DNA of 55,537 nt from Rhizobiaceae bacterium (lineage in GTDB: Bacteria > Pseudomonadota > Alphaproteobacteria > Rhizobiales > Rhizobiaceae). Where the stretch lies: assembly GCA_014238155.1 (NCBI GenBank), contig JABABQ010000033.1, forward strand, positions 1-55,537, read 5' to 3'. The notes under the pieces are model-generated. The model saw only the letters and a program-made list of their open reading frames with translations, was not told the origin of the DNA and did not search any database. Of this stretch, positions 16,873 to 24,671 are shown one piece after another. The position numbers and the translations under genes were made by a program. The first letter of the stretch is position 1, and every line of letters begins with the position of its first letter.

Positions 16873-17684
16873 ACTTGTTCCTCCCCAAGATAGGCTTCTC
16901 TCACCTTTGGGTTATTCTTGATTTCGTCTGGTTTGCCCTGGGCGATGATCCGACCACCGGCCAGAACCGAAATGCGGTCGGCGAGTGAGAACACCACATG
17001 CATGTCATGCTCGATGATAACTTTGGTCATGCCGCCCTGCTTGATCTGCTTGAGCAATTCTATCGTCGCATTGGTATCATGGCGCGCCATGCCAGCTGTC
17101 GGTTCGTCCAGCAGCAACAGGCGCGGATGCTGGATCAGCCCCATGGCGAGTTCCAGCCGACGCTTGTCACCGCGTGACATTGCAGCCGCCATATCTGACA
17201 ATTGTGCTTTCAGTCCGACGCTTTCGATCACGCTGACGGCCTCGTCACGGATGTGGTTTTCGCGGGCAAAGCTCTTGAAGGGGTTGAGGCGAAAATGACC
17301 ATCGCGCTTTGACAGCGCCGGCACCATGACGTTTTCCAACACTGTCAGGTCGGGAAAAACTTCGGGAGTCTGGAAGACGCGGGCAACACCGAGTTGATTG
17401 ATTTCGTGGGGCTGCTTGCCGGTTAGCACGGTGCCATCAAAAACGACAGCTCCGCGATCGGGTTTCAAACGGCCAACACAAACGTTCAGCAGGGTTGACT
17501 TGCCAGCGCCATTGGGACCGATGATCGCGTGGGTTTCACCCTGTCGGACGTCCAGATCGACATCTGAAAGCGCGTGCAGTCCTGCAAAACTCTTATGCAC
17601 ATCATCAATGTGCAGAACCGAATTGGCCACGCCCCGCTCAAAACTTCTGCCTGGTTCGTTGGCTATATCTTCAGCAACAGACAT
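16869..17684 (-). CDS. LivG-type ABC transporter ATP-binding protein
   Basis: The 271-residue ATPase has Walker A GPNGAGKSTLLN, Walker B LLLLDEPTAGM and the LivG-like H-loop VIIEHDMHVVF. The signature region reads AMSRGDKRRLELAM, where the usual LSYG is replaced. That variant is seen in some non-canonical HAAT systems and might hint at a substrate other than branched-chain amino acids. It overlaps livF by ATGA and follows livM after 9 bp. Confidence 0.9.
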   Translation of the reverse strand: MSVAEDIANEPGRSFERGVANSVLHIDDVHKSFAGLHALSDVDLDVRQGETHAIIGPNGAGKSTLLNVCVGRLKPDRGAVVFDGTVLTGKQPHEINQLGVARVFQTPEVFPDLTVLENVMVPALSKRDGHFRLNPFKSFARENHIRDEAVSVIESVGLKAQLSDMAAAMSRGDKRRLELAMGLIQHPRLLLLDEPTAGMARHDTNATIELLKQIKQGGMTKVIIEHDMHVVFSLADRISVLAGGRIIAQGKPDEIKNNPKVREAYLGEEQV

Positions 17685-17693
17685 AATCGCCCC

Positions 17694-18869
17694 CTATTCC
17701 GCAGGTTGTGGTGCAGATGCACCTTTTGAATTGTCGCCAGACTTCCGTTTGAAGATATTGGCGATCCGCTGGATACCTTCCATGATGCCTCCGGGCAGAA
17801 AAATCACGATGATCATAAACATCAGACCAAGTGTTGTGTGCCAACCTTCGCCGACAAACAACGAACCAATATTGGTCATCAGGTGCTGCAGTGTTTCGGG
17901 CAGGAACGAGAAGAAATTTTCCAAAATTCCCTCGTTCCAGGAAGACACTTTTTGCTCAGCATATTTAATCAGGCCAGCACCGAGCACCGGGCCTACCAAT
18001 GTGCCAACACCGCCCAAAATTGTCATCAGGACAACTTCACCAGAGGCCGTCCACTGCATGCGTTCTGCCCCAGCAATCGGGTCTGTGGCTGCCATCAGAG
18101 AGCCTGCAAGCCCGGCATACATGCCAGAGATGACGAAGGCCGCAATCAGGTAGGGCCTTGTGTGGATGCCGGTATAGTTGAGGCGATTCTGGTTCGACTT
18201 GATGGCTTTCAGCATCATGCCGAAATTGGAACGGGTCAGTCGCTGGGCAATAAAAAAGCAGATGATCAACAGCACGGCGCAGAAATAAAAGCCCGTGTAA
18301 CCGCTCATTGCCATACCGAAGAAATTTGTGGTCGGCACGCCAACTTCCTGAACTCCAAAAGCCTGATCGATCACCCGCAGATCGGCGTCGAGCAGAGAGG
18401 TTTCCGGGTTGGTTCGGATGGCCCGGGTCTGCAGGCCGGTCTCACCATTGGTGATTGGCGTCAGCACCGAATAGGCCAGACTGTAGCACATTTGCGCAAA
18501 AGCCAGCGTCAGAATGGAGAAATAGATGCCCGACCGACGCAGCGACACATATCCAATAAGATAGGCGAACACCCCGGCAAGCATGACTGAGAAGATGATC
18601 GCCGGCACCACATTCATGGTCAGCAGTTTAAAGCTCCACAGCGTCATGTAAGAGCCGACGCCGATAAAGGCCGCATGACCGAAGGAAAGATAACCGGTCA
18701 GGCCAAACAGGATGTTGAATCCGATCGCAAAGATGCCGAATATGGCGATTTTTTGCAGCAGATCGGGATAGTTGGCACCGATAGGCTCCAGAATAATTGG
18801 CAGACACAGAACCACCGCAGCAAAGCCAACGAACAGGATAGTATCTTTCAGGGCGGTATTCTTTTCCAT
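17694..18869 (-). CDS. LivM-type ABC transporter permease
   Basis: The 391-residue polytopic protein has the LivM pattern: an N-terminal helix pair, then [19 protein letters not shown], which is the conserved G-x-G-x-x-S-x-G-H-A segment, and a C-terminal [16 protein letters not shown]. It has about ten hydrophobic segments. It pairs with the LivH-type permease to form the membrane channel. It lies 3 bp from livH, in the same operon. The C-terminal basic cytoplasmic tail is typical. Confidence 0.9.
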   Translation of the reverse strand: MEKNTALKDTILFVGFAAVVLCLPIILEPIGANYPDLLQKIAIFGIFAIGFNILFGLTGYLSFGHAAFIGVGSYMTLWSFKLLTMNVVPAIIFSVMLAGVFAYLIGYVSLRRSGIYFSILTLAFAQMCYSLAYSVLTPITNGETGLQTRAIRTNPETSLLDADLRVIDQAFGVQEVGVPTTNFFGMAMSGYTGFYFCAVLLIICFFIAQRLTRSNFGMMLKAIKSNQNRLNYTGIHTRPYLIAAFVISGMYAGLAGSLMAATDPIAGAERMQWTASGEVVLMTILGGVGTLVGPVLGAGLIKYAEQKVSSWNEGILENFFSFLPETLQHLMTNIGSLFVGEGWHTTLGLMFMIIVIFLPGGIMEGIQRIANIFKRKSGDNSKGASAPQPAE

Positions 18870-18872
18870 GTC

Positions 18873-19904
18873 CTAGTCCTCCATCACGCCTTTGCGCCCC
18901 ATAAGGCCACGCGGCAGCGTCAGCAATACAATCACTGCGACCAGATAAATAATGATTTGCGAAATGCCGGGAATCAGTTCCTGTACCGCTTGCATGGAAG
19001 CAAAACTCTGCAATATGCCCAGCAGGAAACCCGCCAGAACAGCACCGCCCAGCGAGCCCATTCCTCCAACAACAACGACCACAAAAGACAGCACAAGAAA
19101 GTCCATGCCCATGTGATAATCGGGCGGTAATACGGGCGTATACATGGCACCGGCAACGCCAGCGACAACCGCAGCGAGCCCAAATACGACTGTAAATTTC
19201 TGTTCGATATTGATGCCGAGCAGACCAACCGTTTCGCGATCCTGCATCCCGGCCCGAACAACCATGCCAAATGTTGTAAACTGCAGGAAGGCAAACACGC
19301 CGAAAATGATGGCTGCCGAGAACAGGAAATAGACCAAACGCCACCATGGATAGATGACATTGTCGCCAAGACCGACCCAGGCACCAACATTGGCAGCACC
19401 AGAGACGATATCGGGCGCGGCTTGTGGAATCGGATTGGCACCAAAATAGTGGCGCACCAGTTCCTGGACAACGATTGCCAATCCAAATGTCACCAGGATC
19501 TGATCGGCATGGGGACGCTTGTAGAAGTGCTTGATCAGCCCACGTTCCATGACGATCCCGACGATCGCCATGAATATAGCGGCAAAAAGGATCGACAGCG
19601 GCACCGAATAGTCCTGCAGGAAAGCAGCCGTATCAGCTCCCAACCAGTCGACCAAATAAGAAATCTGCTCTTTTAACGGGTTGCCGAGGAAATCCTGTTT
19701 GTCGGGGTTGATGCGTTCATAGGAAACAGAAAGCATGCGCTCCAGAGCTACCGCACAAAATGCACCCAACATGAACAGGGCTCCATGGGCGAAGTTCACC
19801 ACACCCAATGTTCCGAATACAAGCGTCAGACCCAGTGCAATCAGCGCATAGGCGCCGCCCTTGTCTAAGCCGTTCAATACCTGAAGAAAAATTGCGTCCA
19901 TCAA
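18873..19904 (-). CDS. LivH-type ABC transporter permease
   Basis: The 343-residue polytopic protein has the LivH signatures LNGLDKGGAYALIALGLTLV, VNFAHGALFMLGAF and VVVVGGMGSLGGAVLAG. A soluble loop of about 45 residues after the second helix (around 55-100) is longer than in E. coli LivH. It is separated from the binding-protein gene by 199 bp with several hairpins. This spacing is usual where the periplasmic protein must be made in excess. Confidence 0.9.
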   Translation of the reverse strand: MMDAIFLQVLNGLDKGGAYALIALGLTLVFGTLGVVNFAHGALFMLGAFCAVALERMLSVSYERINPDKQDFLGNPLKEQISYLVDWLGADTAAFLQDYSVPLSILFAAIFMAIVGIVMERGLIKHFYKRPHADQILVTFGLAIVVQELVRHYFGANPIPQAAPDIVSGAANVGAWVGLGDNVIYPWWRLVYFLFSAAIIFGVFAFLQFTTFGMVVRAGMQDRETVGLLGINIEQKFTVVFGLAAVVAGVAGAMYTPVLPPDYHMGMDFLVLSFVVVVVGGMGSLGGAVLAGFLLGILQSFASMQAVQELIPGISQIIIYLVAVIVLLTLPRGLMGRKGVMED

Positions 19905-20103
19905 TTTACTCCGCCCGTGCCCTTGCGGGCCATTCGGCGGCTCTCCCCTAAATGTTCAATACAACTTGCAAGCCATTGCGCCGGTGCAGACGTCGCCGAA
20001 TGTTTGCTTGGTTGTGCAGCATCAACGGACCTGCGGGTCCGGCCAGTTCGGCAGTATAGGCTCCCCCGCAGGTGCGGGGAAGCCTGGTATTGGAATTCAG
20101 CTA
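19905..20103 (-). promoter_or_regulatory. intercistronic stem-loop cluster between binding-protein and permease genes
   Basis: Three inverted repeats are visible: 19913-19930 (GCCCG/CGGGC), 20026-20041 (CGGACC/GGTCCG around TGCG) and 20059-20084 (12-bp arms GGCTCCCCCGCA/TGCGGGGAAGCC with one mismatch). None is followed by a T-run on the minus strand. They more likely stabilise the upstream mRNA or attenuate transcription than terminate it fully. Confidence 0.6.
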
Positions 20104-21444
20104 TTAGCCGTTGTTATACGGACCCAGCTCGCCACCGAGCAGAGATGCTGCATATTCAACTTTGGCGCGTGGGGTAACTTCCACAACTTCCAGAACGTCA
20201 AATTTGGAAGACGGGTTTTCTTTACCCTTCACAACCAACACATCTTTAAAGCACTGATGGTCATCAGCGCGATATTCGGTCGGGCCATTGCCAAGGCCAT
20301 CAAACTTGAAGCCTTCCAGCGCTGCACCAACTTCTGATGGCTTGAATGTACCGGCGCGCTGACAGGCGTCTGCATACAGGAGTGCCTGACAGTAAGTCGT
20401 ATGGGCAGCCTGTGACGGCGGGAAGCCATACTTCGTGCCGAACGCCTTAACGAACGCTTTGGAACCATCGTCCTGCAACGACCAGTGCCAGTTGGTTGAA
20501 CCAAAGATGCCTTTAACGTTTTCACCAGCACCCTGCGCCATCAAACGAGAGTAAAGCGGAACAACGATGGTGAAGTCTTTACCGTTAACCTGCTTGTCAC
20601 GCAGACCGAACTGTACGGCCTGTGTCAGCGAGTTGACCATGTCCTTGCCGTAGTGGTTCAAAATCAGCGTATCTGCACCAGACGACAGAACAGGCGTAAT
20701 GAACTGTGAGAAGTCACCTGCACCAACAGGAGTTTTCACCGCAGCAACAGTTTCCCAACCATATGGCTGGGTGTATTTGATCATCGAGCCTTCTTGCGAA
20801 TAGCCCCATGTGTAGTCAGCTGTCAGGTGATAAACCTTACGGTCTTTGCCATAATTGTTGTTCAGCACGGGACCAAGAGCAGCGCCGGTCATTTCCGTGT
20901 TGAAGAAGTGACGGAAACCGTTGGCCCGCTTATCTTTGCCTGTCGTGTCGTTTGAGTGTGTCAAACCAGCCATGAAGATCACGCCGGCTTCCTGACACAG
21001 ACCCTGCACAGCAATCGCAACACCGGAAGATGAACCACCGGTAATCATGATAGCACCATCGTTTTCGATCATGCGCTTGGCAGAAGCACGCGCCGCGTCA
21101 GACTTCGTCTGCGTGTCGCCTGTTACGAACTTCACTGTTTTGCCGTTAACGCCACCCTTCAGTTCTTTTGAAGAGAAAGTGTCGAGCATTCCGCCGCCAC
21201 CAGCGTTGATGTGTTCTACGGCCATTTCGTAAGCGCGCAGTTCGTCAGCACCCTCGTCGGCATAGGCTCCGGTTTGTGGCACGTTGAAGCCGAAAGTCAC
21301 CGAATCGCCCTTTGGCGCGTTCATGTAACCATGGCCATCAGCGAAGGCCCGTGTATAGAAGTATGGTGTTGCACCAGCAGCAGCTGCTGCAGCGGCACCG
21401 CTTTTGATTACGCGACGGCGCGTAATGTCTTTGCGTTCACTCAT
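20104..21444 (-). CDS. periplasmic ABC substrate-binding protein, Liv/HAAT type, Tat signal
   Basis: The 446-residue protein begins with a twin-arginine-like signal (TRRRVIKSG then a run of alanines). The mature part is a Peripla_BP_6 / receptor-family domain starting VTFGFNVPQTGAYADEGADE. The motif GGSSSGVAIAVQGL corresponds to the ligand-contact loop. Such proteins bind amino acids, amides, urea or sulfonates. The sequence alone does not fix the ligand. Neighbouring sulfolactate genes (10 kb away) and the DUF1989 set (6 kb away) both offer candidates. The strong Shine-Dalgarno AGGGAGGAAAAC precedes the ATG. It is the first gene of a five-gene importer operon. Confidence 0.88.
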   Translation of the reverse strand: MSERKDITRRRVIKSGAAAAAAAGATPYFYTRAFADGHGYMNAPKGDSVTFGFNVPQTGAYADEGADELRAYEMAVEHINAGGGGMLDTFSSKELKGGVNGKTVKFVTGDTQTKSDAARASAKRMIENDGAIMITGGSSSGVAIAVQGLCQEAGVIFMAGLTHSNDTTGKDKRANGFRHFFNTEMTGAALGPVLNNNYGKDRKVYHLTADYTWGYSQEGSMIKYTQPYGWETVAAVKTPVGAGDFSQFITPVLSSGADTLILNHYGKDMVNSLTQAVQFGLRDKQVNGKDFTIVVPLYSRLMAQGAGENVKGIFGSTNWHWSLQDDGSKAFVKAFGTKYGFPPSQAAHTTYCQALLYADACQRAGTFKPSEVGAALEGFKFDGLGNGPTEYRADDHQCFKDVLVVKGKENPSSKFDVLEVVEVTPRAKVEYAASLLGGELGPYNNG

Positions 21445-21571
21445 GAAGTTTTCCTCCCTAGGAATTGAGCTAAATAGAGAACAACGGCCAGAATCCGGCC
21501 CGCCTCACGCGCCAAACTATGGGCTATCGAAAACCGCCGCAATCAAACTTAGGGATTAGATAGAAAGCCCC

Positions 21572-21686
21572 AAGCGGCGGTGGGCGGCTGCGAGCGGCGG
21601 TGGGTGGGCGCAAGCATCGGCGAGTCACGGCGAGTGCAACAGCGAGTGACGGCGGCGAGTGTCGGCGGCAAGTGGCGACAGGCGGC
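21572..21686. repeat. degenerate GC-rich repeat tract upstream of the binding-protein gene
   Basis: About 115 bp are built from variations of GGCGGTGGGCGG, GGCGAGTGAC and GGCGGCAAGTGGCGA. The units are 8-12 bp and imperfect, so this is not a CRISPR array or a clean tandem repeat. It sits 130 bp upstream of the binding-protein start, where the operon promoter or its leader should be. Confidence 0.55.
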
Positions 21687-21746
21687 AAAAATGATGTGGA
21701 AAAGCCCGTATCGAACGCCGACAGGTTGCAGCCGCAAGGACGATTT

Positions 21747-21766
21747 CCCGGGCAGCAACGCCCGGG
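21747..21766 (-). terminator. perfect stem-loop downstream of the 77-residue protein gene
   Basis: CCCGGGC and GCCCGGG form a perfect 7-bp stem with a 6-base loop, about 85 bp beyond the stop of the minus-strand small gene. The following minus-strand bases AAATCG are not a T-run, so intrinsic termination is only possible, not shown. Confidence 0.35.
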
Positions 21767-21851
21767 ATATCGATACTCTGCCTTACGCGTTGAAGTAAAA
21801 AAGTATAAACAAAATTTAAATATAAATTTTGGCAATTTCATCTTGATTCAA

Positions 21852-22085
21852 CTATGAATTATGTTGATCTCTCTTGGCTCCTATTTTGTTGCCAAGTACT
21901 AAACCAATTATACTCAAAACAATGGCGCCACCCATTTCTATTACTCCTCCCAATGGAGCCAAACCTGTCCCGCCAATTGCGACGCTACCCAAAATACCAC
22001 CGAAAATCGATCCACCCACGGACCATATTATTTCTTCAGGCCGCTCTTTGACGAAATTCTTTACCTGCTCTTGTATCGCTTTCAT
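21852..22085 (-). CDS. small glycine-zipper membrane protein, unknown function
   Basis: The 77-residue protein has a charged N-terminus (about residues 1-20) and a hydrophobic core (22-68) with regularly spaced glycines, for example GGSIFGGILGSVAIGG and GLVLGNKIGAKR, like glycine-zipper membrane proteins. A GAGGGTAAC sequence sits upstream of the ATG, which supports translation. It lies in an AT-rich strip unlike its surroundings, so it may have been acquired. I do not recognise the family. Colicin- or lysis-type and stress-related membrane mini-proteins share this look, but nothing here decides. Confidence 0.6.
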   Translation of the reverse strand: MKAIQEQVKNFVKERPEEIIWSVGGSIFGGILGSVAIGGTGLAPLGGVIEMGGAIVLSIIGLVLGNKIGAKRDQHNS

Positions 22086-22232
22086 GTGTTACCCTCATTA
22101 GATTTATAAAACGCGATATTTTAAAATTTATGAGCGAGAGTCAAGTATAAAAATATAGTTATATTACTGCATATTAGAATAATTTTTGAATAAAAACTAT
22201 AAGCTTAAAATATTTTTTTGGAGCTCTGTTTG
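22086..22232. other. AT-rich intergenic strip
   Basis: The composition falls sharply to mostly A and T, with runs such as AATATTTTTTT. No gene or clear terminator is visible. It continues the AT-rich character of the adjacent small gene and borders the inverted-repeat element. Confidence 0.4.
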
Positions 22233-22413
22233 CCCCAGGGTCAGGACTCATGAATCCGGTGTATTGTGTTGGTCATGGGTGGGCGGGTTGAATTTGATCG
22301 CCGGACGTCGTCGCAGAATCATGAAAACCAACAGGTTTCCGACGTCTCTGCCCTTGCCAGAAACCAAATCCGCCACCGCAGAATACATCAGATTAATGGG
22401 TCCTGCCCCTAAT
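22233..22413. mobile_element. small inverted-repeat (REP/MITE-like) element
   Basis: The left end reads AGGGTCAGGACTCAT. The right end, read inverted, is AGGGGCAGGACCCAT, so 13 of 15 bases agree. The 150 bp between has no transposase. The right end covers the TAG stop codon of the kinase gene. A matching single end is at 2475-2494. The GGTCAGGACC-type core resembles motifs seen near REP-associated tyrosine transposases, from memory only. Confidence 0.5.
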
Positions 22414-23437
22414 CCAGCTTGTAGTGATCCGCCAGTCCATCGAGCCACGGCAACAGGGTGCCAAACTCCTCGATGCCATCGGCCCAGCGGCGAATTCGCC
22501 GGACCTGACGGCCCATTTCCTGCGCGGTTACACCGACTTTGTCGCCCTGAAGGCAATAATCGCGATCCCACCACTCGTCCTTTCGGGCATGCAGTTTTTG
22601 CGCCATGCGGAGGCGCAAGATCATGTGAGTGACACCGAACAGACGCAGATAGAGTTGTCCGCCATCATGCGACAAACTGCGATTGTAAAACGGGAAATAG
22701 GTTTCCAACAGCCGTTCCTCAGCCGCCGCATCGAGGCCCGTCCATTCATCACACAGCACAAATGCCAGATCATCCAGCGCCTTGCTGCGCCCGCAATCTT
22801 CCCAGTCAAACCACAATACCCGGTCTTCGGTGACCATCGCGTTGCCGGGGCGCGCGTCCCATTTGACAAATTCGTCGCGTTTGACATCCATCAGCTCAAC
22901 CAGTTTTTCGCGATTCATTTCAGGAGGCGAAATATTGATTGTCCTGGAAATACGACCTGCAGCACCGGTGCGGTTCCACAACCAGTTTTCTGCTGTGCCA
23001 ATCCGTGGCACACGATGGTGAAGGTTGCTGGCATGTGCCTGATCATGGATATGCGCCAGGCTCTCCAGCGAATCGGCGACCAGTTTTTCCCGCTCTGCCA
23101 TGTCTGGCGTATTGTCCATGACCACAGGCAACCGTTCACCGTCAATGAATTCCTGAACCACCCAGTTATCGACCACCGCCTTCAATTTCGGCACATAGCC
23201 CGAAGGTCCAAGCGTGCGCAGCACGATGCCTTCAAGCTGAGCGTCTTCCTTGTCTTCGCGCCTGGCAAATACAAATGGGGCCTGGCCCATATCGGCAATG
23301 AAAGCACTGCGGCTGGTGCCACCGGGAAAGGCAACCCGCTCCGGAACCCTGCCAAATACTTTCTTGCTCAATGCTTCCACCTGTGTGGAGCGATCCTGAT
23401 CAAATATATCGGATACTTTGCGTGCCGCTTCGGCCAT
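22409..23437 (-). CDS. aminoglycoside phosphotransferase-fold kinase (APH family)
   Basis: The 342-residue protein has the APH/choline-kinase fold. The glycine-poor loop PGGTSRSAFIA and VVQEFIDGERL hinge are in the N-lobe. The catalytic loop appears as KWDARPGNAMV (Brenner-type D-x-x-P-x-N) and the metal site as FDWEDCG. Family members phosphorylate hydroxyls of small molecules such as aminoglycosides, choline, homoserine and methylthioribose. The substrate here is unknown and resistance should not be assumed. It lies 118 bp after the deacetylase gene, probably the end of the long minus-strand run. Its last codon overlaps the inverted-repeat element. Confidence 0.82.
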   Translation of the reverse strand: MAEAARKVSDIFDQDRSTQVEALSKKVFGRVPERVAFPGGTSRSAFIADMGQAPFVFARREDKEDAQLEGIVLRTLGPSGYVPKLKAVVDNWVVQEFIDGERLPVVMDNTPDMAEREKLVADSLESLAHIHDQAHASNLHHRVPRIGTAENWLWNRTGAAGRISRTINISPPEMNREKLVELMDVKRDEFVKWDARPGNAMVTEDRVLWFDWEDCGRSKALDDLAFVLCDEWTGLDAAAEERLLETYFPFYNRSLSHDGGQLYLRLFGVTHMILRLRMAQKLHARKDEWWDRDYCLQGDKVGVTAQEMGRQVRRIRRWADGIEEFGTLLPWLDGLADHYKLD

Positions 23438-23555
23438 GATCCATTCCCCGTGCGCCGATCCACAATCGACATTGTTGCCTTGGGGGAAACCTAGCTTCCA
23501 GACGTGATGATTAAGTTACCAGACTGTTTGGATGTCTAACTTGGCAATCAAATGG

Positions 23556-24671
23556 TTAAAATCCAGCGGCCACCGCCTGTTCGTCAATCAGTTTCAACTG
23601 CAGGTCGGTCAGAACCTGGGGCGGTTGTCGGCCTTCCAACAGCACCCTGAACGGATCTTCTACTTCGGTTTTGATCCCGGATAGCTTTTCCATCACAGCA
23701 ACACCGCAAAACGGCACAACCGCTTCGGCATATCCACCTTCATGCACCAATACCAAACGCGATCCGCATAGCTCATCTGCTGCCGTCATGATCATCTGCG
23801 TCATATCGGCAAATGTACCTGAATGGGCCAGTGTGCGCGACAGGGGATCAAACCCGTTCGCGTCAAACCCTGACGCAACGATGATCAGGTCTGGCTGATA
23901 AGCCATGAGTTTTGGCAGGACCAGTTTTTCAAACGCCGCCAGATAGGCCTCCTGCCCGGCTCCGGGAAGCAATGGTATGTTCAAATTTGCGCCGCGCCCC
24001 GCACCGTCGCCGCGCATGTCGGCAGCGCCCAGTCCCGGAGGAAAGCCCCCTTCCATATGAATGGAGATCGTCAGCACATCATTCCGCTCATAATATATGG
24101 CCTGCGTTCCGTTACCGTGATGGACATCCCAGTCGACGACTGCAATACGCTCAGCCTGATGGTTCTTGCGGGCAGCTTCGATGGCAATCGCGATATTGGC
24201 CAGCAGGCAAAAGCCCATCGCTTCGTCGGGCAGGCAATGATGGCCCGGTGGTCGCGACAGGGCGTAGGCGTTTTTGATTTCTCCGCTCAACACATCATCA
24301 ACGGCGCGCATGGCAAGGCCGGCAGAGATACGGGCAATATCAAAACTTCCCGGACCGAAGGGCGCACGTGTGCCCAATTCGCCACCGCCGGCATTCGACA
24401 ATTTTTGAAATTGTTCCAAATAGTCTCGGCCATGGACCCGCAGCAAATGATCCTGAGTTGCCGGATCTGCGCTGCGCACATCAAGTTGCGCAGTCAGCCC
24501 GGACACATCGAGCAACGACTTGAACCGCCGCTTGCTTTCTGGAGATTCTGCATGTCCACCAACCGCCAATGGTTCAACCCACCCCCCGACCGGCACAAGC
24601 AATGCGTGGGCAGCTGCGGTGTGCCACAGACATTTTTCATCAAAATAAAAGCCCGTTTTCAATTCAGCCAT
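23556..24671 (-). CDS. histone deacetylase-family / acetylpolyamine amidohydrolase-like protein
   Basis: The 371-residue zinc amidohydrolase has the arginase-deacetylase fold. The general-base pair lies in RPPGHHCLPDEAMGFC, zinc ligands Asp and His in VDWDVHHGNGT, the third zinc Asp in ASGFDANGFDPLS, and the active-site loop in VHEGGYAE. Bacterial members deacetylate polyamines, acetoin-related molecules or other N-acetyl amides. Its ATG overlaps the end of the acyl-CoA synthetase gene by 8 bp. With an amidase and a CoA ligase beside it, a role in stripping acyl groups from a nitrogen compound is plausible inference. Confidence 0.9.
   Translation of the reverse strand: MAELKTGFYFDEKCLWHTAAAHALLVPVGGWVEPLAVGGHAESPESKRRFKSLLDVSGLTAQLDVRSADPATQDHLLRVHGRDYLEQFQKLSNAGGGELGTRAPFGPGSFDIARISAGLAMRAVDDVLSGEIKNAYALSRPPGHHCLPDEAMGFCLLANIAIAIEAARKNHQAERIAVVDWDVHHGNGTQAIYYERNDVLTISIHMEGGFPPGLGAADMRGDGAGRGANLNIPLLPGAGQEAYLAAFEKLVLPKLMAYQPDLIIVASGFDANGFDPLSRTLAHSGTFADMTQMIMTAADELCGSRLVLVHEGGYAEAVVPFCGVAVMEKLSGIKTEVEDPFRVLLEGRQPPQVLTDLQLKLIDEQAVAAGF

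Noticed and set aside
21572-21686. Possible CRISPR array
   Set aside because: Units are short, unequal and degenerate, with no spacers and no cas genes.
22409-23437. Aminoglycoside resistance gene
   Set aside because: The fold is APH-like, but the family is broad, the catalytic loop is atypical and the context is metabolic, so resistance is not supported.
22424-23494. 356-residue plus-strand open frame
   Set aside because: It is antisense to the APH-fold kinase gene, whose catalytic motifs are intact.
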